Shown here in pieces: positions 1 to 5,496 of a stretch of DNA of 6,062 nt. The stretch is taken from NCBI GenBank assembly GCA_934276695.1, contig CAKQTF010000069.1, forward strand, positions 1 to 6,062, written 5' to 3'. A program made the position numbers and the translations under genes. The DNA comes from an uncultured Spirochaetales bacterium. Its GTDB lineage: Bacteria; Spirochaetota; Spirochaetia; Sphaerochaetales; Sphaerochaetaceae. Under the pieces are notes generated by a model. The model made no database searches and was not told where the DNA came from. It saw nothing but the letters and a program-made list of their open reading frames with translations. Position 1 is the first letter of the stretch. Every line of letters starts with the position of its first letter.

Positions 1-283
1 CTTATGCATTGCCCGGGTTGTGCTTGCTGCTCCTGATATGCTTATTCTGGATGAGGCGACTTCTTCGATAGATACGCGCACTGAGCTGTTCATCCAGGAG
101 GCATTTGCCCGCCTCATGGATGGCCACACAAGCTTTGTTGTCGCTCATAGGCTTTCGACTATAAGGCATTCAGATGCGATCATAGTCATGAAGGATGGCC
201 ATATCATCGAGATAGGAAGCCATGAGGAGCTTCTTGAGAAGAAAGGATTCTATTCAGAGCTTTATAATTCACAGTTTGCATGA
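1..283 (+). CDS. ABC transporter ATP-binding protein, C-terminal fragment (exporter type)
   Basis: This is the last 93 residues of an ABC ATPase whose start lies upstream of the window; the frame is open from base 2. Visible in order: the helix after the signature motif (LCIARVVL), the Walker B and D-loop block MLILDEATSSID with its catalytic glutamate, and the switch histidine in VVAHRLST. A C-terminal tail of the form DGHIIEIGSHEELLEKKGFYSELY follows. SSID plus AHRLSTIRHSD and the G-x-H-EELL tail are typical of exporters in which permease and ATPase are fused (MsbA/MdlB-like), so the missing part is probably a six-helix membrane domain and the rest of the nucleotide-binding domain. It would hydrolyse ATP to export a substrate that cannot be inferred here. 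The gene ends with TGA at 281-283. No truncation or frameshift is visible. Confidence 0.93.
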   Translation, partial: LCIARVVLAAPDMLILDEATSSIDTRTELFIQEAFARLMDGHTSFVVAHRLSTIRHSDAIIVMKDGHIIEIGSHEELLEKKGFYSELYNSQFA

Positions 284-288
284 TCTAT

Positions 289-363
289 AATGCATGGCAT
301 ATGTTTATTTTGGATTTCCAGATGTTTTTTTGCTCTGGCCAAAGCTTTACATTGCCATGCATT
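289..363. repeat. Nested inverted repeat in the ABC/phosphatidyltransferase spacer
   Basis: The outer arms AATGCATGGCA (289-299) and TGCCATGCATT (353-363) are perfect 11-bp reverse complements. Inside them a second imperfect stem pairs TTTGG-ATTT-CCAGA (309-322) with TCTGG-CCAAA (334-343), leaving ATTT unpaired and a T-rich loop. T residues run on from the right arm to 366, so this could terminate the ABC transcript, though the long inner segment is unusual for an intrinsic terminator. The right arm also lies in the -35/-10 spacer of the next gene's candidate promoter, so the arms could instead be paired protein-binding sites. Confidence 0.5.
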
Positions 364-374
364 TTTCCTAATCT
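346..374 (+). promoter_or_regulatory. Candidate promoter of the CDP-alcohol phosphatidyltransferase gene
   Basis: TTTACA (346-351, five of six matches to TTGACA) is followed after exactly 17 bp by TAATCT (369-374). The latter keeps only the key TA...T positions of a -10 box. The box ends 6 nt before the ATG at 381, and no Shine-Dalgarno sequence precedes that ATG. Transcription would start at or next to the start codon, giving a leaderless mRNA. The weak -10 match limits confidence. Confidence 0.45.
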
Positions 375-380
375 TTAGTC

Positions 381-962
381 ATGAAGGATTTTGTAAGGAA
401 GAACCTGGCTAATTTCGTTACTGCATTCAGGATTCCCTTCTCTCTGATGATGCTCTTTTATGATGTGCTCTCGCCTCAGTATTTCCTTTTCTTCACACTT
501 GCAGGAGCAACTGATGTTGCGGATGGGACAATTGCCAGGAAACTCGGGACAAAAAGCAGCTTCGGAGCCAGGCTTGACAGCATATCCGACCTTGTGTTCT
601 ATATCATAGCCTGTGCAAAGCTTATCCCTTACCTCGTCTCCAGCATGCCATTAGCTCTCTGGATCATGCTGTTTGCAGTGCTTGCATTGAGAGTCGCACT
701 CTATATCTCTGCATTCATCAGATACAGGTGCTATCTGTCGCATCATACATATCTGAATAAGGCGACAGGCGTATGCATATTCTTTACGATATATCTTATA
801 CCGCTTCTTAAGGATAAGGCATGCATTGCAATCGCGATGACTATCCTTGTCGGATTCATTGCCGTAACAGAGGAGATTGCAATAGTCGCCATATCTGAGA
901 GGCAGGAGAGTGATGTCCATACTCTCATTGATGCAGTCTCGAGAAGAAGAGTCAGTCCCTGA
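381..962 (+). CDS. CDP-alcohol phosphatidyltransferase family protein
   Basis: A 193-residue integral membrane enzyme that should transfer a phosphatidyl group from a CDP-linked lipid to an alcohol acceptor in phospholipid synthesis. The complete family motif D-x2-D-G-x2-A-R-x8-G-x3-D-x3-D is present at residues 45-70 (D45, D48, G49, A52, R53, G62, D66, D70). These aspartates bind the divalent metals and carry out catalysis. The N-terminus NLANFVTAFRIPFSL matches the usual N-x-x-N-x-x-T-x-x-R-I-P opening, which supports the ATG at 381. Several hydrophobic stretches follow (roughly residues 70-115 and 130-170). PgsA (glycerol-3-phosphate acceptor) is the best-known relative, but the acceptor cannot be read from sequence, so no symbol is given. 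There is no Shine-Dalgarno; a promoter-like element sits directly upstream. The last 11 bp overlap the end of era on the other strand. Confidence 0.9.
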   Translation: MKDFVRKNLANFVTAFRIPFSLMMLFYDVLSPQYFLFFTLAGATDVADGTIARKLGTKSSFGARLDSISDLVFYIIACAKLIPYLVSSMPLALWIMLFAVLALRVALYISAFIRYRCYLSHHTYLNKATGVCIFFTIYLIPLLKDKACIAIAMTILVGFIAVTEEIAIVAISERQESDVHTLIDAVSRRRVSP

Positions 963-1839
963 ATACCTTATTGAGTATGACAGAGTCTGTCCTCCATCTG
1001 TCCTGGGCTTTCACCCTCAGGTCAAGATGTACCCTGGAGCCTGGGAATATCCTTCTGAATTCCTTCTGGGACTCAACGCGGATCCTCTTTATGTTATCTC
1101 CGCCTTTTCCGACGATCATTCCCTTCTGGCCGTCTCTCTCAACATTTATGAAGGCCCTGATCCATACTTCCTTGTCCTCTTCGCTGTATTCCAGGTCCGC
1201 AATCTCAACGAAGATCACATGAGGCATCTCCTCTGATAGGTTGCTGATTGTCTTCTCCCTGATTATCTCAGATAGCCTGAATTCGAGATCCTGGTCTGTG
1301 TATTCGCTCTCATCATACAGCAGGCTGCCTTCCTTTGCTATTCTGAACAGCTCGATCAGCACTTCATCGATGCCTTCATCATTCTTTGCGGAGATCTCAA
1401 GCACAGGAGTATCTGCTGGCAGGTTCTCCCGGATGAAGAAATGGGCGTCGCTCAGATTCTCGGCTGTCAGTATGTCACTTTTGTTGATTGCTGCGACTAT
1501 AGGCACTCTGGCATTCCCGATCATCCTTATAAGTGCCTCTTCCTCTGTCTTTGCGCTTCTTGTGCCATCAAGGACATACAGTATGATATCGCTGTCTTCG
1601 AGCGCAGATACTGTGACTTCCTGCATCCTCCTGTTTATCTCCTTCCCGGAGATATGGTAGCCAGGTGTATCCGTGAAGATGAGCTGGCCTCTCTGGTCCG
1701 TATATATACCTCTGATCTTATTCCTTGTTGTCTGGGGAGTAGGGCTTGTGATTGATACCTTCATCTCGCAGATCGTGTTCACGAGTGTGGATTTCCCTGC
1801 CGATGGCCGGCCTATTACAGATACTGTTGCGACTTTCAT
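952..1839 (-). CDS. era: GTPase Era
   Basis: Era is a GTPase that binds the 3' end of 16S rRNA and helps mature the 30S ribosomal subunit. From the start chosen here the protein has 295 residues, normal for the family. All G motifs are present in order: G1 GRPSAGKST near the N-terminus, G2 in the PTPQTTR switch, G3 DTPG, G4 NKSD and G5 SAK. The C-terminal KH RNA-binding domain has its GKGG loop (VGKGGDNIKRIRVESQKEF). G1 differs from the common GRPNVGKST, a tolerable family variant. The frame opens 14 codons further upstream, but that stretch spans a perfect TATAAT box. The ATG at 1837-1839, reading MKVATVSVIG, gives the usual Era N-terminus and lies 6 nt after the box, so I chose it. No Shine-Dalgarno is seen. 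It is divergent from clpP and convergent, with overlap, to the phosphatidyltransferase gene. Confidence 0.95.
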   Translation of the reverse strand: MKVATVSVIGRPSAGKSTLVNTICEMKVSITSPTPQTTRNKIRGIYTDQRGQLIFTDTPGYHISGKEINRRMQEVTVSALEDSDIILYVLDGTRSAKTEEEALIRMIGNARVPIVAAINKSDILTAENLSDAHFFIRENLPADTPVLEISAKNDEGIDEVLIELFRIAKEGSLLYDESEYTDQDLEFRLSEIIREKTISNLSEEMPHVIFVEIADLEYSEEDKEVWIRAFINVERDGQKGMIVGKGGDNIKRIRVESQKEFRRIFPGSRVHLDLRVKAQDRWRTDSVILNKVFRD

Positions 1840-1845
1840 ATGCAT

Positions 1846-1851
1846 ATTATA
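1846..1851 (-). promoter_or_regulatory. -10 box of era (candidate leaderless promoter)
   Basis: The minus strand reads a perfect TATAAT here, ending 6 nt before the chosen era ATG. The -35 region is poor: TTACTC at 17 bp spacing, or TACTCA at 16 bp. The position would put the transcription start at or within a base or two of the start codon. Confidence 0.5.
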
Positions 1852-1885
1852 GCTGAGAGGAAGAGTCTGAGTAAGTATCATAATG

Positions 1886-1914
1886 TTTCCAAAAAGGCTA
1901 TTTTAGAGTATATT
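1886..1914 (+). promoter_or_regulatory. Candidate promoter of clpP (leaderless geometry)
   Basis: TTTCCA (1886-1891, four of six matches to TTGACA), a 17-bp spacer, then TATATT (1909-1914, five of six matches to TATAAT). The box ends 7 nt before the clpP ATG at 1922, and there is no Shine-Dalgarno sequence in between. It is divergent from the era promoter. Confidence 0.5.
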
Positions 1915-1921
1915 GTTGAGC

Positions 1922-2506
1922 ATGGAAGATCAGAATAATAAGAACCAGGCTGAGCCTGCTATTGTTGATAGGCTTTTCAGAAACCGTGTCATACTGGTGA
2001 CAGAAGAGGTATCAAGAGAGAGTTTCGCTTCGTTTTTCAGGCAGCTGATTGCAATGGATAGCGAAAGCAGTGATCCTATCACAGTATATGTGAATTCCCC
2101 TGGAGGCGATGCATATACAGGACTCGCTTTCTATGATTCGCTGCGCTTTGTGAAAAGCCCTGTCACAATCATAGGCGCCGGGCTTGTGGCTTCTGCTGCT
2201 GCGCTCATGTATCTCGCAGTACCTAAGGAAAGAAGGCTGTCGCTGCCTGATACGAGGTTCCTGATCCATCAGCCTCTTATCCAGGGCTCTGAGGATTCCC
2301 CTTTCATGACATCCGTGCAGATTGATATTGAGGCTGCGGAGATGGATAGCTTAAGAAAGCGCCTTGATTCCATTATCGCTGAATCCACAGGAATGAGCCT
2401 TGAGGATACAGTTAAGGCAACTGAGAGGGACTGCTGGCTGAGTGCTGAGGATGCAGAGAGGATGGGGATTGTCGGCAGGATAATCAGCAATATAAGCGAA
2501 AAATAG
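1922..2506 (+). CDS. clpP: ClpP-family serine protease (divergent ClpP paralogue)
   Basis: A 194-residue protein of the ClpP family, the barrel-forming peptidase that degrades proteins unfolded by a Clp ATPase. The Ser-His-Asp triad is intact: S91 in GLVASAAAL, H116 in TRFLIHQP and D170 in TERDCWLSA. The oxyanion-region motif VNSPGG is at residues 57-62. It differs from canonical ClpP in three ways. The nucleophile context is VASAA instead of AASMG. The loop after HQP is about five residues longer (LIQGSEDSPFMTSV) and lacks the usual GGxxGQA. The N-terminus begins almost directly at the core, without the usual conserved leader. It may therefore be a second ClpP isoform working with another ClpP elsewhere. 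The frame allows TTG starts at 1913 and 1916, but these lie in or next to the -10 box, so the ATG at 1922 is preferred. The stop is TAG at 2504-2506. Confidence 0.88.
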   Translation: MEDQNNKNQAEPAIVDRLFRNRVILVTEEVSRESFASFFRQLIAMDSESSDPITVYVNSPGGDAYTGLAFYDSLRFVKSPVTIIGAGLVASAAALMYLAVPKERRLSLPDTRFLIHQPLIQGSEDSPFMTSVQIDIEAAEMDSLRKRLDSIIAESTGMSLEDTVKATERDCWLSAEDAERMGIVGRIISNISEK

Positions 2507-2537
2507 CATAAAGCAGTAATCTGCAGATATTATAGGT

Positions 2538-3494
2538 ATGAGGAAGTCAGCACTATTGATCCTTATGCCTATTTTTTTGCTGTCATGCACTGCAGGAAAG
2601 GACGCTGCAGAGATATGCATATCTTCATACAATATGTATCTGTTCTATGACGGATATGAGAACGGATATGAATTTGAGCCATTCACAGCGGGAAACGGCT
2701 ATACCGAGGAGATATACAGAGCCAGGGTGAAGAAGACAGCAGCGTACCTGATGAAGCATATGGGCTCATCCTCGGTCATAGTGCTTCAGGAGATTGAGAA
2801 CAGCACTGTGCTTCATGATATCCTTGAAGCGGGGCTCAGGCGCTGCGGCTTCCGCTATTATGGATCTTTCTCTGATGATGGGCATCTTGGTATAGGGTAC
2901 GTATCAAAATACCCTCCGCTATCATCGAATGTCCATAGATCAGGCCAGTCGAGGCCCGTGCTTGAGCTGCTGTTCTCTGTCCGTGGCGAGGAGTTCTCGG
3001 TCTTCACGCTGCATGCTCCAAGCAGGCTGAATGAGAATGGAGAGGAAATGCGCTATGAGCTCTTCTCGCTCCTCTCGGATCTCCTGGCTGCTGACAGCAG
3101 CAGGCTTCGGATTGCAATAGGGGACTTCAATGCTGATATAAGAAGAGGTGAGCATGGGATTGCATCCGATGAGAGCGCGCTATCGCTCTCGGCTGCGCTT
3201 GTTGCAACAAAAGACACACGGTTCGGTGAAGGCCTGTATCATTCGCCGATGCTTGTTCCAGGTGAGGCTGGTGCGGATGGGACTTATTTCTATCAGGGAG
3301 AGTGGAGCTTCCTGGATAGCATACTGCTCTCAGGGCAGGCTTTCGATGGAAGCGGATGGGAATATGGATCGGTCAGTGTCATCTCGCCTTATGAGAGCAG
3401 GGACATAAACGGTTATCCTCTGCGGTTCAATGTCAGGAATGGGGCTGGGTACTCTGACCACTTTGCCATAAGCATGATATTGCGCTATAAATAG
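2538..3494 (+). CDS. Endonuclease/exonuclease/phosphatase family lipoprotein
   Basis: A 318-residue protein with a short basic-hydrophobic signal (MRKSALLILMPIFLLSC) whose lipobox-like LLSC places the lipidated cysteine at residue 17, so it is probably exported and membrane-anchored. The mature part has the DNase I-like motifs in order: SYN at residues 30-32, VLQEIEN at 82-88 (metal-binding E85), LHAPS with H159, GDFN at 195-198, and a terminal SDH at 306-308. LQEIEN followed by VLHDIL resembles extracellular nucleases more than sphingomyelinases, so nucleic-acid cleavage for phosphate or nucleotide salvage is plausible. The substrate is not certain, since the fold also covers lipid and sugar phosphatases. 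The gene follows clpP by 31 bp. No Shine-Dalgarno is seen; TATTAT (2528-2533) lies 4 nt before the ATG but without a convincing -35. It could equally be read through from clpP. Confidence 0.87.
   Translation: MRKSALLILMPIFLLSCTAGKDAAEICISSYNMYLFYDGYENGYEFEPFTAGNGYTEEIYRARVKKTAAYLMKHMGSSSVIVLQEIENSTVLHDILEAGLRRCGFRYYGSFSDDGHLGIGYVSKYPPLSSNVHRSGQSRPVLELLFSVRGEEFSVFTLHAPSRLNENGEEMRYELFSLLSDLLAADSSRLRIAIGDFNADIRRGEHGIASDESALSLSAALVATKDTRFGEGLYHSPMLVPGEAGADGTYFYQGEWSFLDSILLSGQAFDGSGWEYGSVSVISPYESRDINGYPLRFNVRNGAGYSDHFAISMILRYK
3463..3491 (+). promoter_or_regulatory. Candidate promoter of the DNA glycosylase gene (leaderless geometry)
   Basis: TTGCCA (3463-3468, five of six matches to TTGACA), a 17-bp spacer, then TATAAA (3486-3491, five of six matches to TATAAT). 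This is the best promoter match in the window. It lies inside the last codons of the upstream nuclease gene and ends 7 nt before the ATG at 3499, with no Shine-Dalgarno in between. Confidence 0.55.
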
Positions 3495-3498
3495 CCTT

Positions 3499-4245
3499 AT
3501 GGAAAATCTTAGGGAAATCCTCACCGGAGGACAGAGCTTCTCATGGAGAGAGGAAGATGATGGGTGCTTTTCTGCTGCGCTGAATGAGCAGGTCTATAGG
3601 ATAAGAAGCCTTGATGACTGCGTCTCGGATCCGTTCCTGCGCAGGTACTTCGATATTGACTATGACTATGAGAAGGCTAGGAATGAGATAAAGGCTAAGG
3701 ATCCTGTCCTCCGTGCTGCTGTTGAGAGCATCGGTGAAATACGCATACTCAAGCAGGATGAGTGGACTGCAATGATCTCGTTCATACTGTCACAGAATAA
3801 CAACATAAAGAGGATCACAGGGCTGTATAACAGGCTCTCAGAGATGTATGGCCATAAGATAGAGGAAGGCTTCTATTCATTTCCGACAGCAGAGGAGATG
3901 AAGAGGGCAACTTATGATGAGCTCAGGGCAATAGGAACAGGGTTCCGGGCTCCTTTCATCCTCGATGCAGTTGAGAAGTGCAGCATAATAGACGAAGTCC
4001 GTTCCCTCCCGTTTGACGATGCCATGGAAAGGCTTCAGGAGATTCGTGGAATAGGACCGAAGGTCGCATCATGCATCCTTATCTTCGGGTATGGCAGAAG
4101 GGAAGGGTTTCCTATAGATGTCTGGATGAGAAAGATACTGGACAAGTACTATAAGGGGGTTGATATAAGCTATTTTGCCCCTTATCAGGCACTATCCCAG
4201 CAGTATCTGTTCTCGTATGCCCGCATGCTGGGGCCTAATCTCTGA
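3499..4245 (+). CDS. ogg: 8-oxoguanine DNA glycosylase/AP lyase, OGG1 type
   Basis: A 248-residue base-excision repair enzyme of the HhH-GPD superfamily, expected to remove 8-oxoguanine from DNA and nick the abasic site. The N-terminal LTGGQSFSW corresponds to the GGQ-x-F-x-W signature of OGG proteins. The block SFILSQNNNIKRITGLYNRL (residues 94-113) corresponds to the family's S/Q-NNNI-x-RI motif. The helix-hairpin-helix EIRGIGPKVASC carries the predicted Schiff-base lysine K188, and FPIDVW carries the catalytic D207. The length fits bacterial OGG2-type enzymes rather than the longer eukaryotic OGG1. An AlkA-like 3-methyladenine specificity is less likely given the lysine and the NNNI block. 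A good promoter lies just upstream inside the preceding gene, so it need not depend on that gene's transcript. Its 3' end overlaps rex by 11 bp on the opposite strand. Confidence 0.9.
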   Translation: MENLREILTGGQSFSWREEDDGCFSAALNEQVYRIRSLDDCVSDPFLRRYFDIDYDYEKARNEIKAKDPVLRAAVESIGEIRILKQDEWTAMISFILSQNNNIKRITGLYNRLSEMYGHKIEEGFYSFPTAEEMKRATYDELRAIGTGFRAPFILDAVEKCSIIDEVRSLPFDDAMERLQEIRGIGPKVASCILIFGYGRREGFPIDVWMRKILDKYYKGVDISYFAPYQALSQQYLFSYARMLGPNL

Positions 4246-4876
4246 TCTCCTTCGGGAACTGCAGCTCATAGAATATCTGCTCAAGCTCAAGCGCGATGTT
4301 GATATTATGCACTACAGCATCGCTGCCATCCCTGCATTTCTGGCTTTTGAGCGTAAGCGGAGTGAAGTTAAGTATCCCGGTTATCCCTGCATCAATGGCT
4401 TTCTGATAGCAGTCAGCAGCTGCGGATTCCGTTACCGTGATTATCGCACAGCGTACTTTCAGCGCACTTACAACCTCATCAAGCCTTGTGATCGGGTATA
4501 CCGGCACAGGGTGGGATACATCTGAGTATATCACAGGATCCGCATCGAATCCTGCGACTATCTTTATCCCGTCAGGCTCAAATCCCGTATAGTGCATCAG
4601 TGCCTTTCCTATCCTGCCACAGCCTATGATGATCACGTTCTGGATCTCTCCCTTTCCGAGGATGCCTCCTATGGTATCAATCAGCTCCGGTATCTCATAT
4701 CCTCCCCGTTTCTGGCCATGGATGCTGAGAACTGAGAAGTCCTTCCTTACTATCGCAGCGCTGACGCCTGCTGCATCTGCAAGGTTATGTGCAAAAACCT
4801 TTTCTAATCCTATTGCACGTAATCTATTCAGAGCCCTGTAGTATCTTGTAATGCGGATTAATAGTTCACTGTTCAT
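4235..4876 (-). CDS. rex: Redox-sensing transcriptional repressor Rex
   Basis: Rex is a homodimeric repressor that leaves its operators when NADH rises relative to NAD+, inducing fermentation and hydrogenase genes. The protein has 213 residues, normal for the family. The N-terminal winged helix shows RYYRALNRLRAIG (about residues 11-23), the recognition segment AAIVRKDFSVL and the wing GQKRGGYEI. The Rossmann domain follows with VIIIGCGRIG at residues 81-90 (GxGxxG, where many Rex proteins have GAGNLG), then GFDADP, and the conserved GITGILNFTP. The C-terminal helix NINIALELEQIFYELQF resembles the domain-swapped dimer helix. The start is fixed by AGAGGG (4881-4886) 4 nt before the ATG, in contrast to the SD-less genes to its left. 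It is divergent from the hydrogenase operon, the classical position for its regulator. The 3' end overlaps the glycosylase gene by 11 bp. Confidence 0.95.
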   Translation of the reverse strand: MNSELLIRITRYYRALNRLRAIGLEKVFAHNLADAAGVSAAIVRKDFSVLSIHGQKRGGYEIPELIDTIGGILGKGEIQNVIIIGCGRIGKALMHYTGFEPDGIKIVAGFDADPVIYSDVSHPVPVYPITRLDEVVSALKVRCAIITVTESAAADCYQKAIDAGITGILNFTPLTLKSQKCRDGSDAVVHNINIALELEQIFYELQFPKEIRD

Positions 4877-4891
4877 TTTTCCCTCTAATTA

Positions 4892-4909
4892 ATGTGAATT
4901 AAATCATAT
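4892..4909. promoter_or_regulatory. Candidate Rex operator
   Basis: ATGTGA-ATTAAA-TCATAT is an imperfect palindrome. It matches nine of the twelve fixed positions in the Rex-site form TTGTGA-N6-TCACAA, quoted from general knowledge. Its right edge overlaps the TATAAT of the rex promoter (4908-4913) and it covers the predicted rex start point, a position suited to autorepression. No second copy is visible nearer to the nuoE-like gene. Confidence 0.45.
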
Positions 4910-4913
4910 TATA
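4908..4913 (-). promoter_or_regulatory. -10 box of rex
   Basis: The minus strand reads a perfect TATAAT, 31 bp upstream of the rex start codon. Initiation near 4901 would give a leader of about 25 nt carrying the AGAGGG ribosome-binding site. No good -35 hexamer is found at 16-18 bp. The flanking spacer 4877-5031 is AT-rich and holds no plausible gene. Confidence 0.5.
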
Positions 4914-4991
4914 TTTAATAATAGTCTTTTTTATATTTCAGCGTCTACAGATAATGCGTAAAAAAGTAAAAAAGAGATGATTTTATTTGCC

Positions 4992-5000
4992 TGATATTAT
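4992..5000 (+). promoter_or_regulatory. Candidate extended -10 promoter of the hydrogenase operon
   Basis: TGATATTAT is an extended -10 (TGn-TATTAT, with TATTAT at 4995-5000). There is no -35 match, but two six-A tracts lie upstream at 4960-4965 and 4968-4973 and could act like an UP element. Initiation near 5007 gives a leader of about 25 nt containing the strong Shine-Dalgarno of the next gene. GATAAT at 4950-4955 is an alternative -10 box. Confidence 0.4.
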
Positions 5001-5018
5001 AAAATAAGTGATGGTGGT

Positions 5019-5027
5019 AAAAGGAGG
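5019..5027 (+). promoter_or_regulatory. Strong Shine-Dalgarno site of the NuoE-like gene
   Basis: AAAAGGAGG, with AGGAGG ending 4 nt before the ATG at 5032. It decides the start: the frame also opens at GTG 5008, but that start would place the ribosome-binding site inside the coding sequence. Confidence 0.8.
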
Positions 5028-5031
5028 ATTT

Positions 5032-5496
5032 ATGGCTCAGAATATTTTTTCTGAAGAGCTCTGCGCCTTCATAAGCGAATGGCGCAATAAACCCGGCAAT
5101 CTGATAATGGTCCTCCATAAGGTTCAGGAAGAGATCGGATATATCTCGGAGGAGGCAGCGGCTGAGGTGTCACGTCAGCTTGATGTTCCTCTTGCAACCA
5201 TATGGGGTGTTGTGACGTTCTATCATTTCTTCAAGCTGACTAAGCCTGGCAAATACAATATCCAGGTATGCCTTGGGACAGCATGCTATCTGAAAGGCGG
5301 GGATATCATAATCGATGAGCTCGATAAGCAGCTCGGACTGAAGATAGGCAGTGTGACAGATGATGGTAAATTCTCTCTTGAGGCTGTGCGCTGTGTCGGA
5401 TGCTGTGGCCTTGCTCCTGTCATGACAATCGCAGGAGAGGTTTATGGAAAAGTCACTAAGGCCCAGGTGGCAGGGATTCTTGAGAGATATGCCTGA
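5032..5496 (+). CDS. NuoE/HydC-like [2Fe-2S] subunit of an NADH-linked hydrogenase
   Basis: A 154-residue thioredoxin-like ferredoxin of the complex I 24-kDa family, which carries one [2Fe-2S] cluster and pairs with a NuoF-type NADH-oxidising flavoprotein. The four ligands are visible as C80-x4-C85 (VCLGTACYLKG) and C121-x3-C125 (RCVGCCGLAPVM); C124 is an extra cysteine between them. The N-terminal helical part contains LHKVQEEIGYISEEAAAEVSRQL and the conserved GVVTFYHFF. The short length, the divergent rex, and the HATPase and ferredoxin-domain frames that follow all point to the electron-bifurcating [FeFe]-hydrogenase operon of fermentative anaerobes rather than respiratory complex I. The NuoF-like subunit and the catalytic HydA would lie beyond the window. 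The stop TGA shares its A with the next ATG (TGATG at 5494-5498), so translation of the two is probably coupled. Confidence 0.92.
   Translation: MAQNIFSEELCAFISEWRNKPGNLIMVLHKVQEEIGYISEEAAAEVSRQLDVPLATIWGVVTFYHFFKLTKPGKYNIQVCLGTACYLKGGDIIIDELDKQLGLKIGSVTDDGKFSLEAVRCVGCCGLAPVMTIAGEVYGKVTKAQVAGILERYA

Noticed and set aside
263..291. Two TATAAT hexamers (263-268 and 286-291) as promoters for the phosphatidyltransferase gene
   Set aside because: Neither has a -35 match at 16-18 bp (TTGAGA at 234-239 is 23 bp from the first), and a better-spaced element lies at 346-374. The second may still matter as an overlap with the inverted repeat.
1241..1660. Open frame of 139 codons on the plus strand opposite era
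   Set aside because: A serine-rich antisense shadow of a well-supported gene, with no ribosome-binding site or recognisable motif.
1840..1881. Fourteen extra N-terminal codons on era
   Set aside because: They cover a perfect TATAAT box, and Era proteins usually begin just before the P-loop, as with the ATG at 1837-1839.
2513..2524. GCAG-TAAT-CTGC small hairpin between clpP and the nuclease gene
   Set aside because: A four-bp stem with no following T-run is too weak to call a terminator or operator.
4175..4525. Open frame on the plus strand spanning the end of the glycosylase gene and the 3' half of rex
   Set aside because: It crosses two confident genes in other frames and shows no motif or start signal.
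5008..5031. Upstream GTG start for the NuoE-like gene, adding eight residues
   Set aside because: The extension would translate the strong AAAAGGAGG site, which is correctly placed for the ATG at 5032.
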